A stretch of 64,000 nucleotides of DNA from CAWKGV01 sp963849305 (GCA_963849305.1 CAWKGV010000002.1:1-64000), one strand, 5' to 3'; counted from the first letter of the stretch, positions 44,968 to 55,670 are shown. Numbers and translations: made by a program. Notes: generated from the sequence alone by a model not told the origin.

Positions 44968-45000
44968 TGGTCGGAGTGAAAGGATTCGAACGTCCGGCCC
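44968..45000 (-). repeat. Duplicated 3' end of tRNA-Pro (attachment-site scar)
   Basis: Matches 45774-45806 (CCA, acceptor strand and T arm of tRNA-Pro) with two differences over 33 bases, same orientation, 806 bases away. It lacks the rest of the tRNA. This is the usual left-over when an element integrates at a tRNA 3' end. Confidence 0.75.
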
Positions 45001-45104
45001 TTATTTGAGTTCACGTTGCTGTTATGAAGGAAGTTCTTGGTGGCGTCGAATCGCCGAAGCAGTCAAGGGGCGCTTTCTCGACACGCACACATAGAAGGAA
45101 ACAC

Positions 45105-45767
45105 ATGGTCAAAGTGACTGTTCGCAACTGCTTCCTTTATCTGACTGGAGTGATACTAATTTTGGATGGACTTTTACTTGAGGTTATGATTTGGGCCAAG
45201 TCCTCCTATGACCAAGACAGTGTCCAAATCCTGCCCTTCAATGCGTTGACGAGTTGGCTCTACCTGCACTGGACAACATTCCAGTGGGTCTGGCCTTGGT
45301 TGCCGGAAGACCATAGTCTCGCAGCGCTTCTAAGTATCCAATCTGTCTTTGCAATCGTCCTCATGCTCGGTGGCGCTGGCGTCATCTCGGCAGCGAAGAT
45401 TGGATTCACCGACATCTGGCAGGTCCACTCCGAACAGCGAAAGGAACGCCTGCGGGGCATCTCTCGCGTCATAAACGCAATCGGAAACATCGTTGCGGGT
45501 CGCGACGTGAACATTGCCCAGGGGAACTCAAGCCGAACGCCGTACGACCGACACAATCCCTCTGAGAGCCTGGGTGCTAAGTTGCTCATTGGGATACTCG
45601 TCCCAGTGTGCGTCGCGGCCCTCCTGATGCTTCTCGGCCTACATCCAAAACAACCGATTAGGGGCGGCGGGCAACAGCCCGCCCGACCCCTTCTTCGATC
45701 CCTGGACTGGCCCAGTGTGTTCATTTGCACAACCGGGCCACTGTGTCAATCGAGGCTAAACCATTGA
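45105..45767 (+). CDS. Membrane protein of the tRNA-Pro islet, function unknown
   Basis: 220 residues from ATG 45105 (AAGGAA upstream). Membrane helices are likely at about 10-30, 72-97 and 158-178. A charged helix follows (QRKERLRGISRVINAIG), then NIVAGRDVNIAQGN. The GRDVNI-type stretch resembles the short beta-forming linker seen in various bacterial effector and membrane proteins of unknown role. It is the only gene between the two copies of the tRNA-Pro 3' end, and it stops 7 bases before the tRNA, so it is the cargo of a very small integrated element with no integrase. Confidence 0.6.
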   Translation: MVKVTVRNCFLYLTGVILILDGLLLEVMIWAKSSYDQDSVQILPFNALTSWLYLHWTTFQWVWPWLPEDHSLAALLSIQSVFAIVLMLGGAGVISAAKIGFTDIWQVHSEQRKERLRGISRVINAIGNIVAGRDVNIAQGNSSRTPYDRHNPSESLGAKLLIGILVPVCVAALLMLLGLHPKQPIRGGGQQPARPLLRSLDWPSVFICTTGPLCQSRLNH

Positions 45768-45773
45768 TTTCAA

Positions 45774-45850
45774 TGGTCGGAGTGAGAGGATTCGAACCTC
45801 CGGCCCCTGCGTCCCGAACACAGTGCTCTACCAGGCTGAGCTACACTCCG
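45774..45850 (-). tRNA. tRNA-Pro (CGG)
   Basis: On the minus strand: acceptor CGGAGTG / CACTCCG, D arm AGCTCAGCCTGGTAGAGC, anticodon loop TTCGGGA (anticodon CGG) on stem CTGTG / CGCAG, T arm GGTTCGAATCC, encoded CCA. 77 nt. Confidence 0.95.
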
Positions 45851-45892
45851 GCCGAGCCGGGGCATATAGCCCCGAGCGAGTCGGCGGACAAG

Positions 45893-46474
45893 CTACAGCC
45901 GTGACGCCAGACCGCACTCCCCGCGCGGCAGCGCGCCCAGCACGGCGAGCGCGGCCGGCACGCCGTCCACCACCTCGAACAACCGCCGCACCCCTGTTAG
46001 CGCGAACCCTTGCGCGATCGCGGTCTCGATCGCGGCCAGCAACGGGGCGGCGGAACCGGCCACGTCGCAAAGCAACACCGGCTTGTCGTGCAGACCGAGC
46101 TGGCGCCAGGTGATGATCTCCACCGTCTCGTCCAGTGTTCCGAGACCGCCGGGGAACGACACGAAGGCATCCGACAGCTCGAACATCCGCTGCTTGCGGT
46201 TGTGCATACTGTCGGTGACGATCAGCTCGGACAGCCCCTCGTGCGCCACCTCGCGGCGGGTCAGGAATTCGGGGATCACCCCGGTCACGCATCCGCCGGC
46301 GGCAAGCGCCGCGTCGGCCAAGGCGCCCATCAGCCCCACTCGGCCACCGCCGAACACGAGGCGCATCCCCGCCGCCGCCAGCCCTTGCCCGAGCGCGGTG
46401 GCGGCGGCAGCGAAGGCGGGATTGTCGCCCGGCTGGGATCCGCAGAAGACGGCAACGGCGTGGATGTCTGGCAT
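45893..46474 (-). CDS. LOG family protein (cytokinin riboside 5'-monophosphate phosphoribohydrolase type)
   Basis: 193 residues. Rossmann-like with AVAVFCGSQPGDNPAF, LVFGGGRVGLMGALADAAL and the signature FVSFPGGLGTLDETVEIITW (PGGxGTxxE). It hydrolyses the N-glycosidic bond of nucleoside 5'-monophosphates; in bacteria the role is mostly nucleotide turnover, and cytokinin is possible. Single gene, ATG at 46472-46474. Confidence 0.92.
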   Translation of the reverse strand: MPDIHAVAVFCGSQPGDNPAFAAAATALGQGLAAAGMRLVFGGGRVGLMGALADAALAAGGCVTGVIPEFLTRREVAHEGLSELIVTDSMHNRKQRMFELSDAFVSFPGGLGTLDETVEIITWRQLGLHDKPVLLCDVAGSAAPLLAAIETAIAQGFALTGVRRLFEVVDGVPAALAVLGALPRGECGLASRL

Positions 46475-46567
46475 GGCACTCCTTACACGGGCGGCACGAT
46501 TCGTCGTGGCGCATTGGCTTCAACGGTGCAAGATGCTTTTCGATCAATGACACACGGGAGGAACTGG

Positions 46568-47029
46568 ATGGCCCGCAAACTGGCACGAATGGCGATGGCG
46601 GCGGTCTGCGCGGTCGCGGGGACGGGGGTCGCGTGGGCGGCCGACGCTCCGAGCACCATCGACGTGATCACGCTGCGCCAGGCCGGGCAGGCGCTGGTTG
46701 GGGGGGACTTCGTCGGCATGCTCCAGGCGGCCAAGAACAAGCTGCCGGATGTGAAGCCCTTCACCAAGGGCGCGCTGGCACTCGCCGGATGGGAAAAGCA
46801 GTTCGTCCTGATGTTTCCGCCCGGCAGCGAGCGCGGCCACGACACCAAGGCGTTACCCGCGATCTGGACCAATCGCGCCGGGTTCGAGGAGCATGCGCGG
46901 AAGCTCGCCACCGAGGCCGGCAAGCTGGCCCAGCTCGCGAAGGCCGGCGACCAACCGGGCTTCGCCGCTCAGGTGAAGGTGGTGGGCGACGCCTGCACCG
47001 CCTGTCACAAGGAGTTCCGGGCCAAGTAA
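46568..47029 (+). CDS. Cytochrome c' (c-556 type)
   Basis: 153 residues. A Sec signal (ARMAMAAVCAVAGTGVAWAA) leads to a four-helix protein ending in the heme site CTACHKEFRAK, typical of class II cytochromes c. IDVITLRQAGQALVGGDFVG is the N-terminal helix. Periplasmic; it binds NO or CO or carries electrons. GGGAGGA is 5 bases before the ATG. Confidence 0.92.
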   Translation: MARKLARMAMAAVCAVAGTGVAWAADAPSTIDVITLRQAGQALVGGDFVGMLQAAKNKLPDVKPFTKGALALAGWEKQFVLMFPPGSERGHDTKALPAIWTNRAGFEEHARKLATEAGKLAQLAKAGDQPGFAAQVKVVGDACTACHKEFRAK

Positions 47030-47117
47030 CAGGCGCACGATGTTCGCCTTCAGATGCGGCGGACATATCCGGCCATCGCCCGTACGCAAGCGTCCAGTCG
47101 GGCGTGACGGTCGCGCC

Positions 47118-48062
47118 TCAGCCCTGGACACGCGGTGCAGTGAGGGACGTGCGGCATCGGTCGCGTCGCGGGGCAAGAGCGATTGGCTTAACCAGTTGCA
47201 CCGCCGCGGCGACCGCCGCTTCTACCGTTAATCCATGCATAGCGCCGTCAGCGGCGACGGCGGTGGCCGCATTTGGCCCGGCCGGCGCGTACTCCGCGAC
47301 AGCGGTGGGACCGAACAACCCGAGCGTGGGCACGCCGGTCGCGGCGGCCAAATGCATGAGGCCGGAATCGTTGCCGACGTAAAGCGAGGCCCGTGCGAGA
47401 CAAGCCGCCGCTTCGGCCAGGGTGAGCTTGCCCGTGAGATTGGTCGCCCCTGGCAGCATCCCGAGCAGCGGCGCCGCCATGTCCGCCTCGGCCGCGCCTG
47501 GTCCCGCGAACACGGCCGGAAGCGCGCCGGGCAGCGGTCCCGCCGCGAGCGCGTGGAACAAGGCGGCGAACCGTTCGGCCGGCCAGACCTTCGGCGCCCA
47601 GTTGGCGGTCGGGCCAAGCGCCACGATCGGACGCCCTGCCGGCAACAGGGCCGCCGCGAGCGCGCGGTCCGCCGGCGCGGTCCAGGCCGTTGGCAGCGGC
47701 GGCTGGTGGAGCCCTAGCACGGATGCGAGCTGAACGATCTTGTGCCCCGGGCGGGGGTGCATCACCGCGCGCCGCCGTGAGCGGACCATGTAGGCCAGGG
47801 CGGAGCCGCGGATATCCACGACCAAGTCCCAGCGTCGCGTCGCGGCCCAGGCCCAAAGCGGCAGCCAATGCAGATCCCCGCGGCGCTTCTCGAGCAGGAT
47901 GATGCGCTCGCGGTTGGGCATCCGCGCGAACACGCCGGCCGCATATGGCCCGCAAGCGACCGTGATGCGCGCGTCGGGATGGGTGCGGATCAGATGATCC
48001 AGCAGCCCCGTGGAGAGCACGGCATCGCCGACCCGGTTGGAGGTCACGAAGAGGATGCGCAT
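47118..48062 (-). CDS. Glycosyltransferase family 9 (heptosyltransferase-like)
   Basis: 314 residues. ILFVTSNRVGDAVLSTGLLD at the start, IVALGPTANWAPKVWPAERF, NLTGKLTLAEAAACLARASL and VGNDSGLMHLAAATGVPTL are the ADP-heptose:LPS heptosyltransferase pattern. It adds a heptose or similar sugar to lipopolysaccharide core at the inner membrane. Start at ATG 48060-48062; a TTG just before is less likely. Confidence 0.88.
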   Translation of the reverse strand: MRILFVTSNRVGDAVLSTGLLDHLIRTHPDARITVACGPYAAGVFARMPNRERIILLEKRRGDLHWLPLWAWAATRRWDLVVDIRGSALAYMVRSRRRAVMHPRPGHKIVQLASVLGLHQPPLPTAWTAPADRALAAALLPAGRPIVALGPTANWAPKVWPAERFAALFHALAAGPLPGALPAVFAGPGAAEADMAAPLLGMLPGATNLTGKLTLAEAAACLARASLYVGNDSGLMHLAAATGVPTLGLFGPTAVAEYAPAGPNAATAVAADGAMHGLTVEAAVAAAVQLVKPIALAPRRDRCRTSLTAPRVQG

Positions 48063-48143
48063 CAACCGGGCGATAGCCGAAACCGCGCGACCGGGGAATG
48101 GCCGCCACCCTGACTATGTGCGGCGCGAGACCCTCAATCGCTC

Positions 48144-49061
48144 TCAGATCGCATCCCAGCTATAGACATCGCGCGTGCGTTCGAGCGGCGTCAGGCCGGA
48201 GCGGAGCGCGGGCAGCAAGTGCTCGGCCATCTTCTCGGGCGTCCAGCCGTCGCCGCGGTGCATGACGCGGATCGGGCGGGGCTGGCTGTAGAGGTAAATC
48301 TCGTTGCCGCGGACGCCCAGGATCTGGCCGGAGATTTCGGCCGCCGCATCGGAGGCGAGAAAGACCGCAAGCTGGGCTACCTGATCCGGACGGGTCTTGT
48401 TGGCCCGCTCCCGCAACTGCTCCTCGCTCTGGCCAGGCACGGTTTCGATCATGCGGCTGAACGCGTGCGGGCCGATGCAGTTGGAGCGGACCTTATAGCG
48501 TTGCATGTCCATCGCGATGTTGCGCGATAACCCCGCGATCGCGAGTTTCGCCGCGCCGTAGTTCACCTGCCCTACCGCGCCGATCAGCCCGGAGGTGGAG
48601 GTCATGTGCACGAAGGCGCCGCTCTCCTGGCGACGGAAATGGGTCACCGCCGCGCGGCTGACATAAAAGGCGCCGTAGAGATGCACCTTCATCACCGCAT
48701 CGAACTCCTCGGGCGACATGTAATGGAACATGCGGTCGCGCAGGATGCCGGCGTTGTTGACCACGATATCGATGCGCCCGTAGCGGTCGAGCGCGGTGGC
48801 GACGATGCGCTGCGCCGCCTCCCACTCCGCGACGGAGTCGGTGTTGGCGACCGCCGCGCCCTGGCCGCAGGCGTCTTCGATCTCACGCACGACTTCCTGG
48901 GCAGGCGTCTCGTCATGGCCTTCGCCGGTCACGGCTGCCCCGACGTCGTTGACCACCACCTGGGCCCCGTTCTGGGCCATCGCGATCGCCATCGCCCGTC
49001 CGATGCCGCGCCCGGCGCCGGTGACGACAGCGACCTTCCCCTCCAGTATATTTCCGACCAT
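48144..49061 (-). CDS. SDR family oxidoreductase
   Basis: 305 residues. Classical SDR with AVVTGAGRGIGRAMAIAMAQ (cofactor), NNAGIL, the catalytic Ser in VHMTSTSGLIG and YGAAK (Tyr, Lys). VVVNDVGAA suggests NAD preference (Asp after strand 2). The long C-terminal extension (after residue 230, with RGDGWTPEKMAEHLLPALRS) is like the peroxisomal multifunctional-enzyme type of hydroxyacyl-CoA dehydrogenase, so an acyl-CoA substrate is plausible. It ends the minus-strand pair with the quinone oxidoreductase. Confidence 0.87.
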   Translation of the reverse strand: MVGNILEGKVAVVTGAGRGIGRAMAIAMAQNGAQVVVNDVGAAVTGEGHDETPAQEVVREIEDACGQGAAVANTDSVAEWEAAQRIVATALDRYGRIDIVVNNAGILRDRMFHYMSPEEFDAVMKVHLYGAFYVSRAAVTHFRRQESGAFVHMTSTSGLIGAVGQVNYGAAKLAIAGLSRNIAMDMQRYKVRSNCIGPHAFSRMIETVPGQSEEQLRERANKTRPDQVAQLAVFLASDAAAEISGQILGVRGNEIYLYSQPRPIRVMHRGDGWTPEKMAEHLLPALRSGLTPLERTRDVYSWDAI

Positions 49062-49076
49062 CGAGCGTCCCCCCGT

Positions 49077-50051
49077 TTAAGGCAGCAGCACCGTGCTGCC
49101 TGTGGTCTTGCGAGCCTCCAAGGCCGCGTGCGCCTGGGCGGCGTCCTTGAGCGGGAAGGTCTGGTTCACCCGGATCTTCACCGCGCCCTTCTGCACCACG
49201 TCGAACAGGTCGTTGGCCGAAGTCTCGAGATCGGCGCGCCTGGTGGTGTAGGTGGCAAGCGTCGGGCGGGTGAGGAACAGGCTGCCCTTGGCGGACAGCA
49301 GACTGATATCCAGCGGCGGCACGGGGCCTGAGGCGTTGCCGAAGCTTACCATCAGCCCGAGCGGGGCGAGGCTGTCGAGGCTCGCCGCGAACGTGTCCTT
49401 GCCGACGCTGTCATACACCACCGGAACCATCGCCCCGCCCGTGATCCGCTTCACCTCACCTGGAAGACTGGCGTAGCCCACCAGCACGTGCGCCGCGCCG
49501 TTGGCGCGTGCCAGTTCCGCCTTCTCCTCGTTGGAGACCACGCCGATCACGGTAGCGCCGAGATGCTTAGCCCATTGACAGAGAATGAGGCCGACCCCGC
49601 CCGCCGCCGCATGGACCACAATCGTCTCGCCCGCCTGCACACGATGCGTCCGGCGGATCAGGTATTGAGCGGTCAGGCCTTGCAGCATCATGCCGGCGGC
49701 GGTCTGAAAGTCGATCCCTGCGGGCAGCTTCACCAGCCGGTCGGCGGCGATGACGCGCTGCATGGCATAGGCGCCCATCGCGCCGCCGGCATAGGCGACG
49801 CGGTCGCCCGGCGCTACCTCGGTCACACCCTCGCCAACTGCGGCGACGGTGCCGGCGCCCTCCAGGCCGATCGTGACTGGCATGGAGGGCGCCTTGTAGA
49901 GCCCAGTGCGGAAATAGACGTCGATGTAGTTGAGCCCGACCGCCGCGTGCTTGACCAGCGCCTCCCCGGGGCCGGGCTCAGGGGTCGGCACATCCTCCCA
50001 CTTCATCATCTCGGGGCCGCCATAGGCGTGGATGCGGATGGCCTTGGTCAT
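49077..50051 (-). CDS. NADPH:quinone oxidoreductase-like (zeta-crystallin type)
   Basis: 324 residues. Medium-chain reductase without zinc ligands: AIRIHAYGGPEMMKWEDVP, GLNYIDVYFRTGLYKAPSMP, IGLEGAGTVAAVGEGV, QGLTAQYLIRRTHRVQAGET and the Rossmann motif HAAAGGVGLILCQWAKHLGA. It reduces quinones or enones with NADPH. It lies 15 bases upstream of the SDR gene on the same strand and is probably co-transcribed. Confidence 0.93.
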   Translation of the reverse strand: MTKAIRIHAYGGPEMMKWEDVPTPEPGPGEALVKHAAVGLNYIDVYFRTGLYKAPSMPVTIGLEGAGTVAAVGEGVTEVAPGDRVAYAGGAMGAYAMQRVIAADRLVKLPAGIDFQTAAGMMLQGLTAQYLIRRTHRVQAGETIVVHAAAGGVGLILCQWAKHLGATVIGVVSNEEKAELARANGAAHVLVGYASLPGEVKRITGGAMVPVVYDSVGKDTFAASLDSLAPLGLMVSFGNASGPVPPLDISLLSAKGSLFLTRPTLATYTTRRADLETSANDLFDVVQKGAVKIRVNQTFPLKDAAQAHAALEARKTTGSTVLLP

Positions 50052-50084
50052 GCGTTTGCTCTCCGTCGGGCTTGGTCAGGCGTC

Positions 50085-50540
50085 TTAGGTCAGTGCGAAG
50101 ACGCCGGATTCCAGCGCCAGCAGGTATCGCTTGGTGTCCCGCCCAACCCCGCCCGAATAGCCGCCAAGCCCGGAGGCGGCGACAACGCGATGGCAGGGGA
50201 TTAGGATCGGGATCGGGTTGGCGCGGTTGGCCTGGCCGACCGCGCGGGCCACGCCGCCGGCCACGGCGGCGATGTCGGCATAGGAGCGGGTCTGACCATA
50301 AGGGATCGCCTGGAGCGCATCCCAGACGCGGCGCTGATACCGGGAGCCGGTAGGGGCGAGCGGAAGGTCGAAATCGGTCAGCGCCGCGTCGAAATAGCCG
50401 AAAAGTTGCTCGCGCGCCGCGACCAGCAGCGCCGTTGCGTCCTGGTCGCGCCCCCAGCCCCAATCCAGCGACACGATCGCGCCGTTGTCCTCGGACAAGG
50501 TGATGTCGCCGATCGGGCTGTGCAGCGAAAGTTGAGGCAC
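50085..50540 (-). CDS. ogt: Methylated-DNA--protein-cysteine methyltransferase
   Basis: 151 residues. The active site IPCHRVVAASGLGGYSGG and the helix-turn-helix YGQTRSYADIAAVAGGVARA with VGQANRANPIPI identify an O6-alkylguanine repair protein. It transfers the methyl group to its own Cys and is used once. There is no Ada regulatory domain, so it is Ogt-like. It lies directly upstream of the quinone oxidoreductase gene. Confidence 0.93.
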   Translation of the reverse strand: MPQLSLHSPIGDITLSEDNGAIVSLDWGWGRDQDATALLVAAREQLFGYFDAALTDFDLPLAPTGSRYQRRVWDALQAIPYGQTRSYADIAAVAGGVARAVGQANRANPIPILIPCHRVVAASGLGGYSGGVGRDTKRYLLALESGVFALT

Positions 50541-50717
50541 CGTTGGTCCGCCCCCCGGGACGCTGGCGGCGGATGGCAGACCCGGGCGGGGCCGCTGTCA
50601 AGGGAGCCACCGGCGCGCCGTCCGCTCAGCTGGGCCATAATCGAACGCATAGCGGCCCGTGAAGGTACGCCTCCTTCTCCCTGGTGCCCTCGAAGGGCGG
50701 GCGAGGAAGGAGGTCCG

Positions 50718-50858
50718 ATGGGCACCGACGATTTTCTTGCCAATTTCGAACAGACCGAGACGCCGATCAAGGAGGCGCTGCGGGCGGCGGTGGCGCACGC
50801 CGGCGCGCTGCTCGGATTCCGCATCCTCGCCCGGTTTGGGAGGCGCGGAACCCGACAT
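50718..50858 (+). other. Possible short coding sequence behind a strong ribosome site
   Basis: GGAAGGAGG precedes the ATG at 50718 at good spacing, and the frame reads MGTDDFLANFEQTETPIKEA, LRAAVAHAGALLGFRILARF. No natural stop follows before the terminator hairpin at 50865; the frame runs on into the antisense of the next gene. It may be a small protein whose end was lost or frameshifted. Tentative. Confidence 0.3.
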
Positions 50859-50885
50859 GAAAAAGCCCTCTCCGTTCGGGAGAGC
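50858..50885 (-). terminator. Intrinsic terminator of the DUF255 gene
   Basis: On the minus strand a hairpin (CTCTCC / GGAGAG arms, about 5-base loop, extended by flanking G/C pairs) is followed by GGGCTTTTTC. It begins about 14 bases after the stop codon. Confidence 0.75.
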
Positions 50886-50898
50886 GTTTGGGTGAGGG

Positions 50899-52917
<2,019 letters not shown>

Positions 52918-52936
52918 CAATGGCTCCTTTTCGCGG

Positions 52937-53839
52937 TCAGCTCGGCCGGAACATCGCCTCGGGTAACCCCGGCACCGGCGCGGGCAGGGCGAACAGACTG
53001 CCCTCCTGCGGCCGTGCCGCTCGTTCCGCCTCGCTCAGCGAATGGTTAGCCGAGGTTACATAGATCGTGTCGAGGCCGACGCCGCCGAACGCGGGCATGG
53101 TCGGATAGCGCACCGGCATGTCGATCCGGCGCTCCAGCTTGCCGGCCGGGTCGAAGCGTAGCACGCAGCCGCCGCCATAGACCGCCACCCAATAGAACCC
53201 GTCGCGATCCACCGAGGCGCCGTCCGGCCCGTGCGCGCCCGGTATCTCAACCTTGGCGAACACGCGCTGGTTGGCGAGCGTCCCGCTCGCCTGGTCGTAG
53301 TCATAGGCCCAGACCGTCTGCCGGCGGGTGTCGGCGTGATACATGGTCGTCCCGTCCGGGCTCCAGGCGGTGCCGTTGGAGGTGCGCACCGGCTCGGTCA
53401 CCGGGGTCCATTTGCCCGCCCCGTCGTACCGCCACATCGGCGCCCGCTCGGCTGTGGTGCCGCTCTGGTCGTCCGGCGGCAGCGGTACCATCATCGGCCC
53501 GGCGAACAGCCGCCCGGTGCGGTCGCAACGCCCGTCGTTGAAGGTGAAGCGGCGGACATCGTAGGGCGGCCCGGCGCAGAAGGTCAGCGCCCCGGCCGCC
53601 GGGTCGAACAGGAACAGCCCGTCGCGCAATGTCAGCGCGACGCCGGTGGGCGTGAGATAGCAGGCGCCGGCCCAGCTCGGCATTTCCCACGCCTGGTCCT
53701 GGCGCGTTGCCGGGTCGAACAGGTGCAGCGCCGGGCCGCGAACATCGACCCAGAACAGCTTGCCGACGGCCGGGCTCCAGATCGGGCACTCGCCGTTCAG
53801 CACGCCCTTGGGCAGAAGCTGCTCGACATCCTTGCTCAT
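52937..53839 (-). CDS. SMP-30 / gluconolactonase family protein
   Basis: 300 residues from MSKDVEQLLPKG. A six-bladed propeller with LNGECPIWSPAVGKLFWVDV (first metal Glu), FTFNDGRCDRTGRLFAGPM, RTSNGTAWSPDGTTMYHADT and GAHGPDGASVDRDGFYWVAV, which bring in the Asn and Asp metal ligands. It hydrolyses sugar lactones such as gluconolactone or arabinonolactone. Start chosen at 53839; 34 more codons are open upstream. Confidence 0.9.
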   Translation of the reverse strand: MSKDVEQLLPKGVLNGECPIWSPAVGKLFWVDVRGPALHLFDPATRQDQAWEMPSWAGACYLTPTGVALTLRDGLFLFDPAAGALTFCAGPPYDVRRFTFNDGRCDRTGRLFAGPMMVPLPPDDQSGTTAERAPMWRYDGAGKWTPVTEPVRTSNGTAWSPDGTTMYHADTRRQTVWAYDYDQASGTLANQRVFAKVEIPGAHGPDGASVDRDGFYWVAVYGGGCVLRFDPAGKLERRIDMPVRYPTMPAFGGVGLDTIYVTSANHSLSEAERAARPQEGSLFALPAPVPGLPEAMFRPS

Positions 53840-53953
53840 GCTTGCCGCTCCGGCTACCTCAGGGAAACGCCACGGTGCGGCGCGCGTTCGCCCGGCGCAA
53901 CCCTGGGACCGGCGGGGCGTTGCCGGCGCATCAACGAACAAGGAGGCCCCGCC

Positions 53954-54463
53954 GTGACCAGACTGTCCCTCGCCCTCGTTACCGCGGGCCTGATCGGCTT
54001 CACCGCCGGCCAGGCGTCGGCGGCCACGCAGCTATCCCGGCAGGACCAAAATTTCATCCGGCAGGCGTCGCAAACCAACCTCGCCGAGATTAACGAAGGC
54101 CATCTCGCGGTGGACAAAGGCGGCTCGGAAACAGTCAAGCAGCTCGGCCAAACGCTGATTACCGATCACACTCAGGCCGAGGACCAATTGCGCCAGATCG
54201 CGCAACAGCAGGGCTTCCAGGTGCCGCAAAGCCCGAGCCGGCGGCAGGAGTCGCAGGCCAACAACCTCTCGCGCGAGAGCGGCGCGCGGTTCGACCGGAC
54301 CTTCGCCAATGACGAGGTGAAGGGTCACGAGAGAGCCATCACCGCATTCAGGAAGGAAGCGCGCAGCAGCCGTGACCCGGCGCTTCGGTCTTACGCGGAG
54401 ACCACCGTCCCGGTGCTGGAGAAGCATCTCAAAATGGCGCAGATGGCTGTGCGGGGCGGATGA
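53954..54463 (+). CDS. DUF4142 secreted protein
   Basis: 169 residues from a GTG behind AGGAGG. A signal peptide is cut after ASA. The mature helical part has QDQNFIRQASQTNLAEINEG, KQLGQTLITDHTQAEDQLRQ and HERAITAFRKEARSS, ending YAETTVPVLEKHLKMAQ. This is the ferritin-like four-helix DUF4142 fold (PF13628). Function unknown; often stress-induced and periplasmic. Confidence 0.88.
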   Translation: MTRLSLALVTAGLIGFTAGQASAATQLSRQDQNFIRQASQTNLAEINEGHLAVDKGGSETVKQLGQTLITDHTQAEDQLRQIAQQQGFQVPQSPSRRQESQANNLSRESGARFDRTFANDEVKGHERAITAFRKEARSSRDPALRSYAETTVPVLEKHLKMAQMAVRGG

Positions 54464-54471
54464 CAGTCGCG

Positions 54472-54553
54472 GTGTACACATCGTTGCCGCGCGGGCTCGA
54501 CGGTTGCGCGCGCGGTGTACACGCCGACACCACAGCCGCCCGCAAGTGTACAC
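54472..54553. repeat. Three copies of the palindrome GTGTACAC
   Basis: Copies at 54472-54479, 54515-54522 and 54546-54553, that is 43 and 31 bases apart (about four and three helical turns). They fill the space between the convergent DUF4142 and glycosyltransferase genes. Confidence 0.6.
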
Positions 54554-54611
54554 CATTCGCTAACTGCTTGGCAACGAAGCCCAGGGGCGGCGCGTCGGTG
54601 CCTGAAGGGCT

Positions 54612-55670
54612 CTAATCCCCAACCGCGCGCAATAGGGGTTGGCTCTCGACGCAAAGCTCCTCATAGACCCGCAGATAATCCTCGGCCATGCGCCTGGCCG
54701 TGAAGCGGCGCTCGAATTGCTGGCGAACGCGCCGCCGGTCTAGCCGGTCGATACCGCCAATGGCCGCAACCGAGGCAGCTTCGTCGGGAACGATGAAGCC
54801 GGTCAGACCGTGGTCGATGACCTCGGGCACTGAGCCGCGATTGAACGCGATGACCGGCGTGCCGCAAGCCATCGCCTCGATCATCACCAGGCCGAACGGC
54901 TCCGGCCAGTCGATCGGGAACAGCAGCGCGTGTGCCCCAGACAGGAACGCGGGCTTTTCCGCGTCGTTGATCTCGCCGATGTACTCCGCCCGCGAGTTGC
55001 GGTCGATTAGCGGCTTGATCTGCTCATCCCAATAAGCCTTGTCGGCAGCGTCCACCTTCGCGGCGATCCGCAGCGGCACGCCGGCATGGGTCGCGATGCG
55101 GATCGCCTTATCGACGCCCTTCTCGGGCGAGACGCGACCGAGGAACGCGAAATAGCTCGGCGTCACCGGCTGCGGCCGCAGCCGGTCGGCCGGCATTCCG
55201 TGCAGTACGGTGCGCACCCAGTTGAGCCCCGGGATCGGCCGGCGTTGGTGATCCGAGATCGAGACGAACGGCGCGTTGGGGAAGGTTTCGTAGATCTCCT
55301 TGAACTCCGGCAGATCGAGCCGGCCGTGCAGGGTGGTGACGAAGGGCGTGCGCTGACGGCTGAACAGCGACAGCGGGAAATAGTCGCTGTGGAAGTGCAG
55401 CACCTCGAACTCGTCGGCGCGCCGACGCACCAGCTCCATCATGCGCATGTGATAGGCGATCCAGTCCCGCACGCTCGGATCAAGCCGGATCGCCCGCTCA
55501 CGCATCGGCGCCAGCTTGGCCGAGGTGACTAAATCGCCGGTCGCGAACAAGGTCACGTCGTGACCCATCGCAACGAGTTCCTCGGTGAGCGAGTAAACGA
55601 CGCGCTCCGTGCCACCGTACAGTTTGGGCGGCACCGCCTCGAACAGCGGCGCGATTTGAGCAATGCGCAT
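54612..55670 (-). CDS. Glycosyltransferase family 4
   Basis: 352 residues. IAQIAPLFEAVPPKLYGGTE and VVYSLTEELVAMGHDVTLFA give the N-terminal Rossmann domain. FAFLGRVSPEKGVDKAIRIA and the E-x7-E stretch WPEPFGLVMIEAMACGTPVI complete a retaining GT-B enzyme. It transfers a sugar from a nucleotide donor to an unknown acceptor. It is divergent from the ABC exporter gene with a 187-base promoter region between. Confidence 0.9.
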   Translation of the reverse strand: MRIAQIAPLFEAVPPKLYGGTERVVYSLTEELVAMGHDVTLFATGDLVTSAKLAPMRERAIRLDPSVRDWIAYHMRMMELVRRRADEFEVLHFHSDYFPLSLFSRQRTPFVTTLHGRLDLPEFKEIYETFPNAPFVSISDHQRRPIPGLNWVRTVLHGMPADRLRPQPVTPSYFAFLGRVSPEKGVDKAIRIATHAGVPLRIAAKVDAADKAYWDEQIKPLIDRNSRAEYIGEINDAEKPAFLSGAHALLFPIDWPEPFGLVMIEAMACGTPVIAFNRGSVPEVIDHGLTGFIVPDEAASVAAIGGIDRLDRRRVRQQFERRFTARRMAEDYLRVYEELCVESQPLLRAVGD

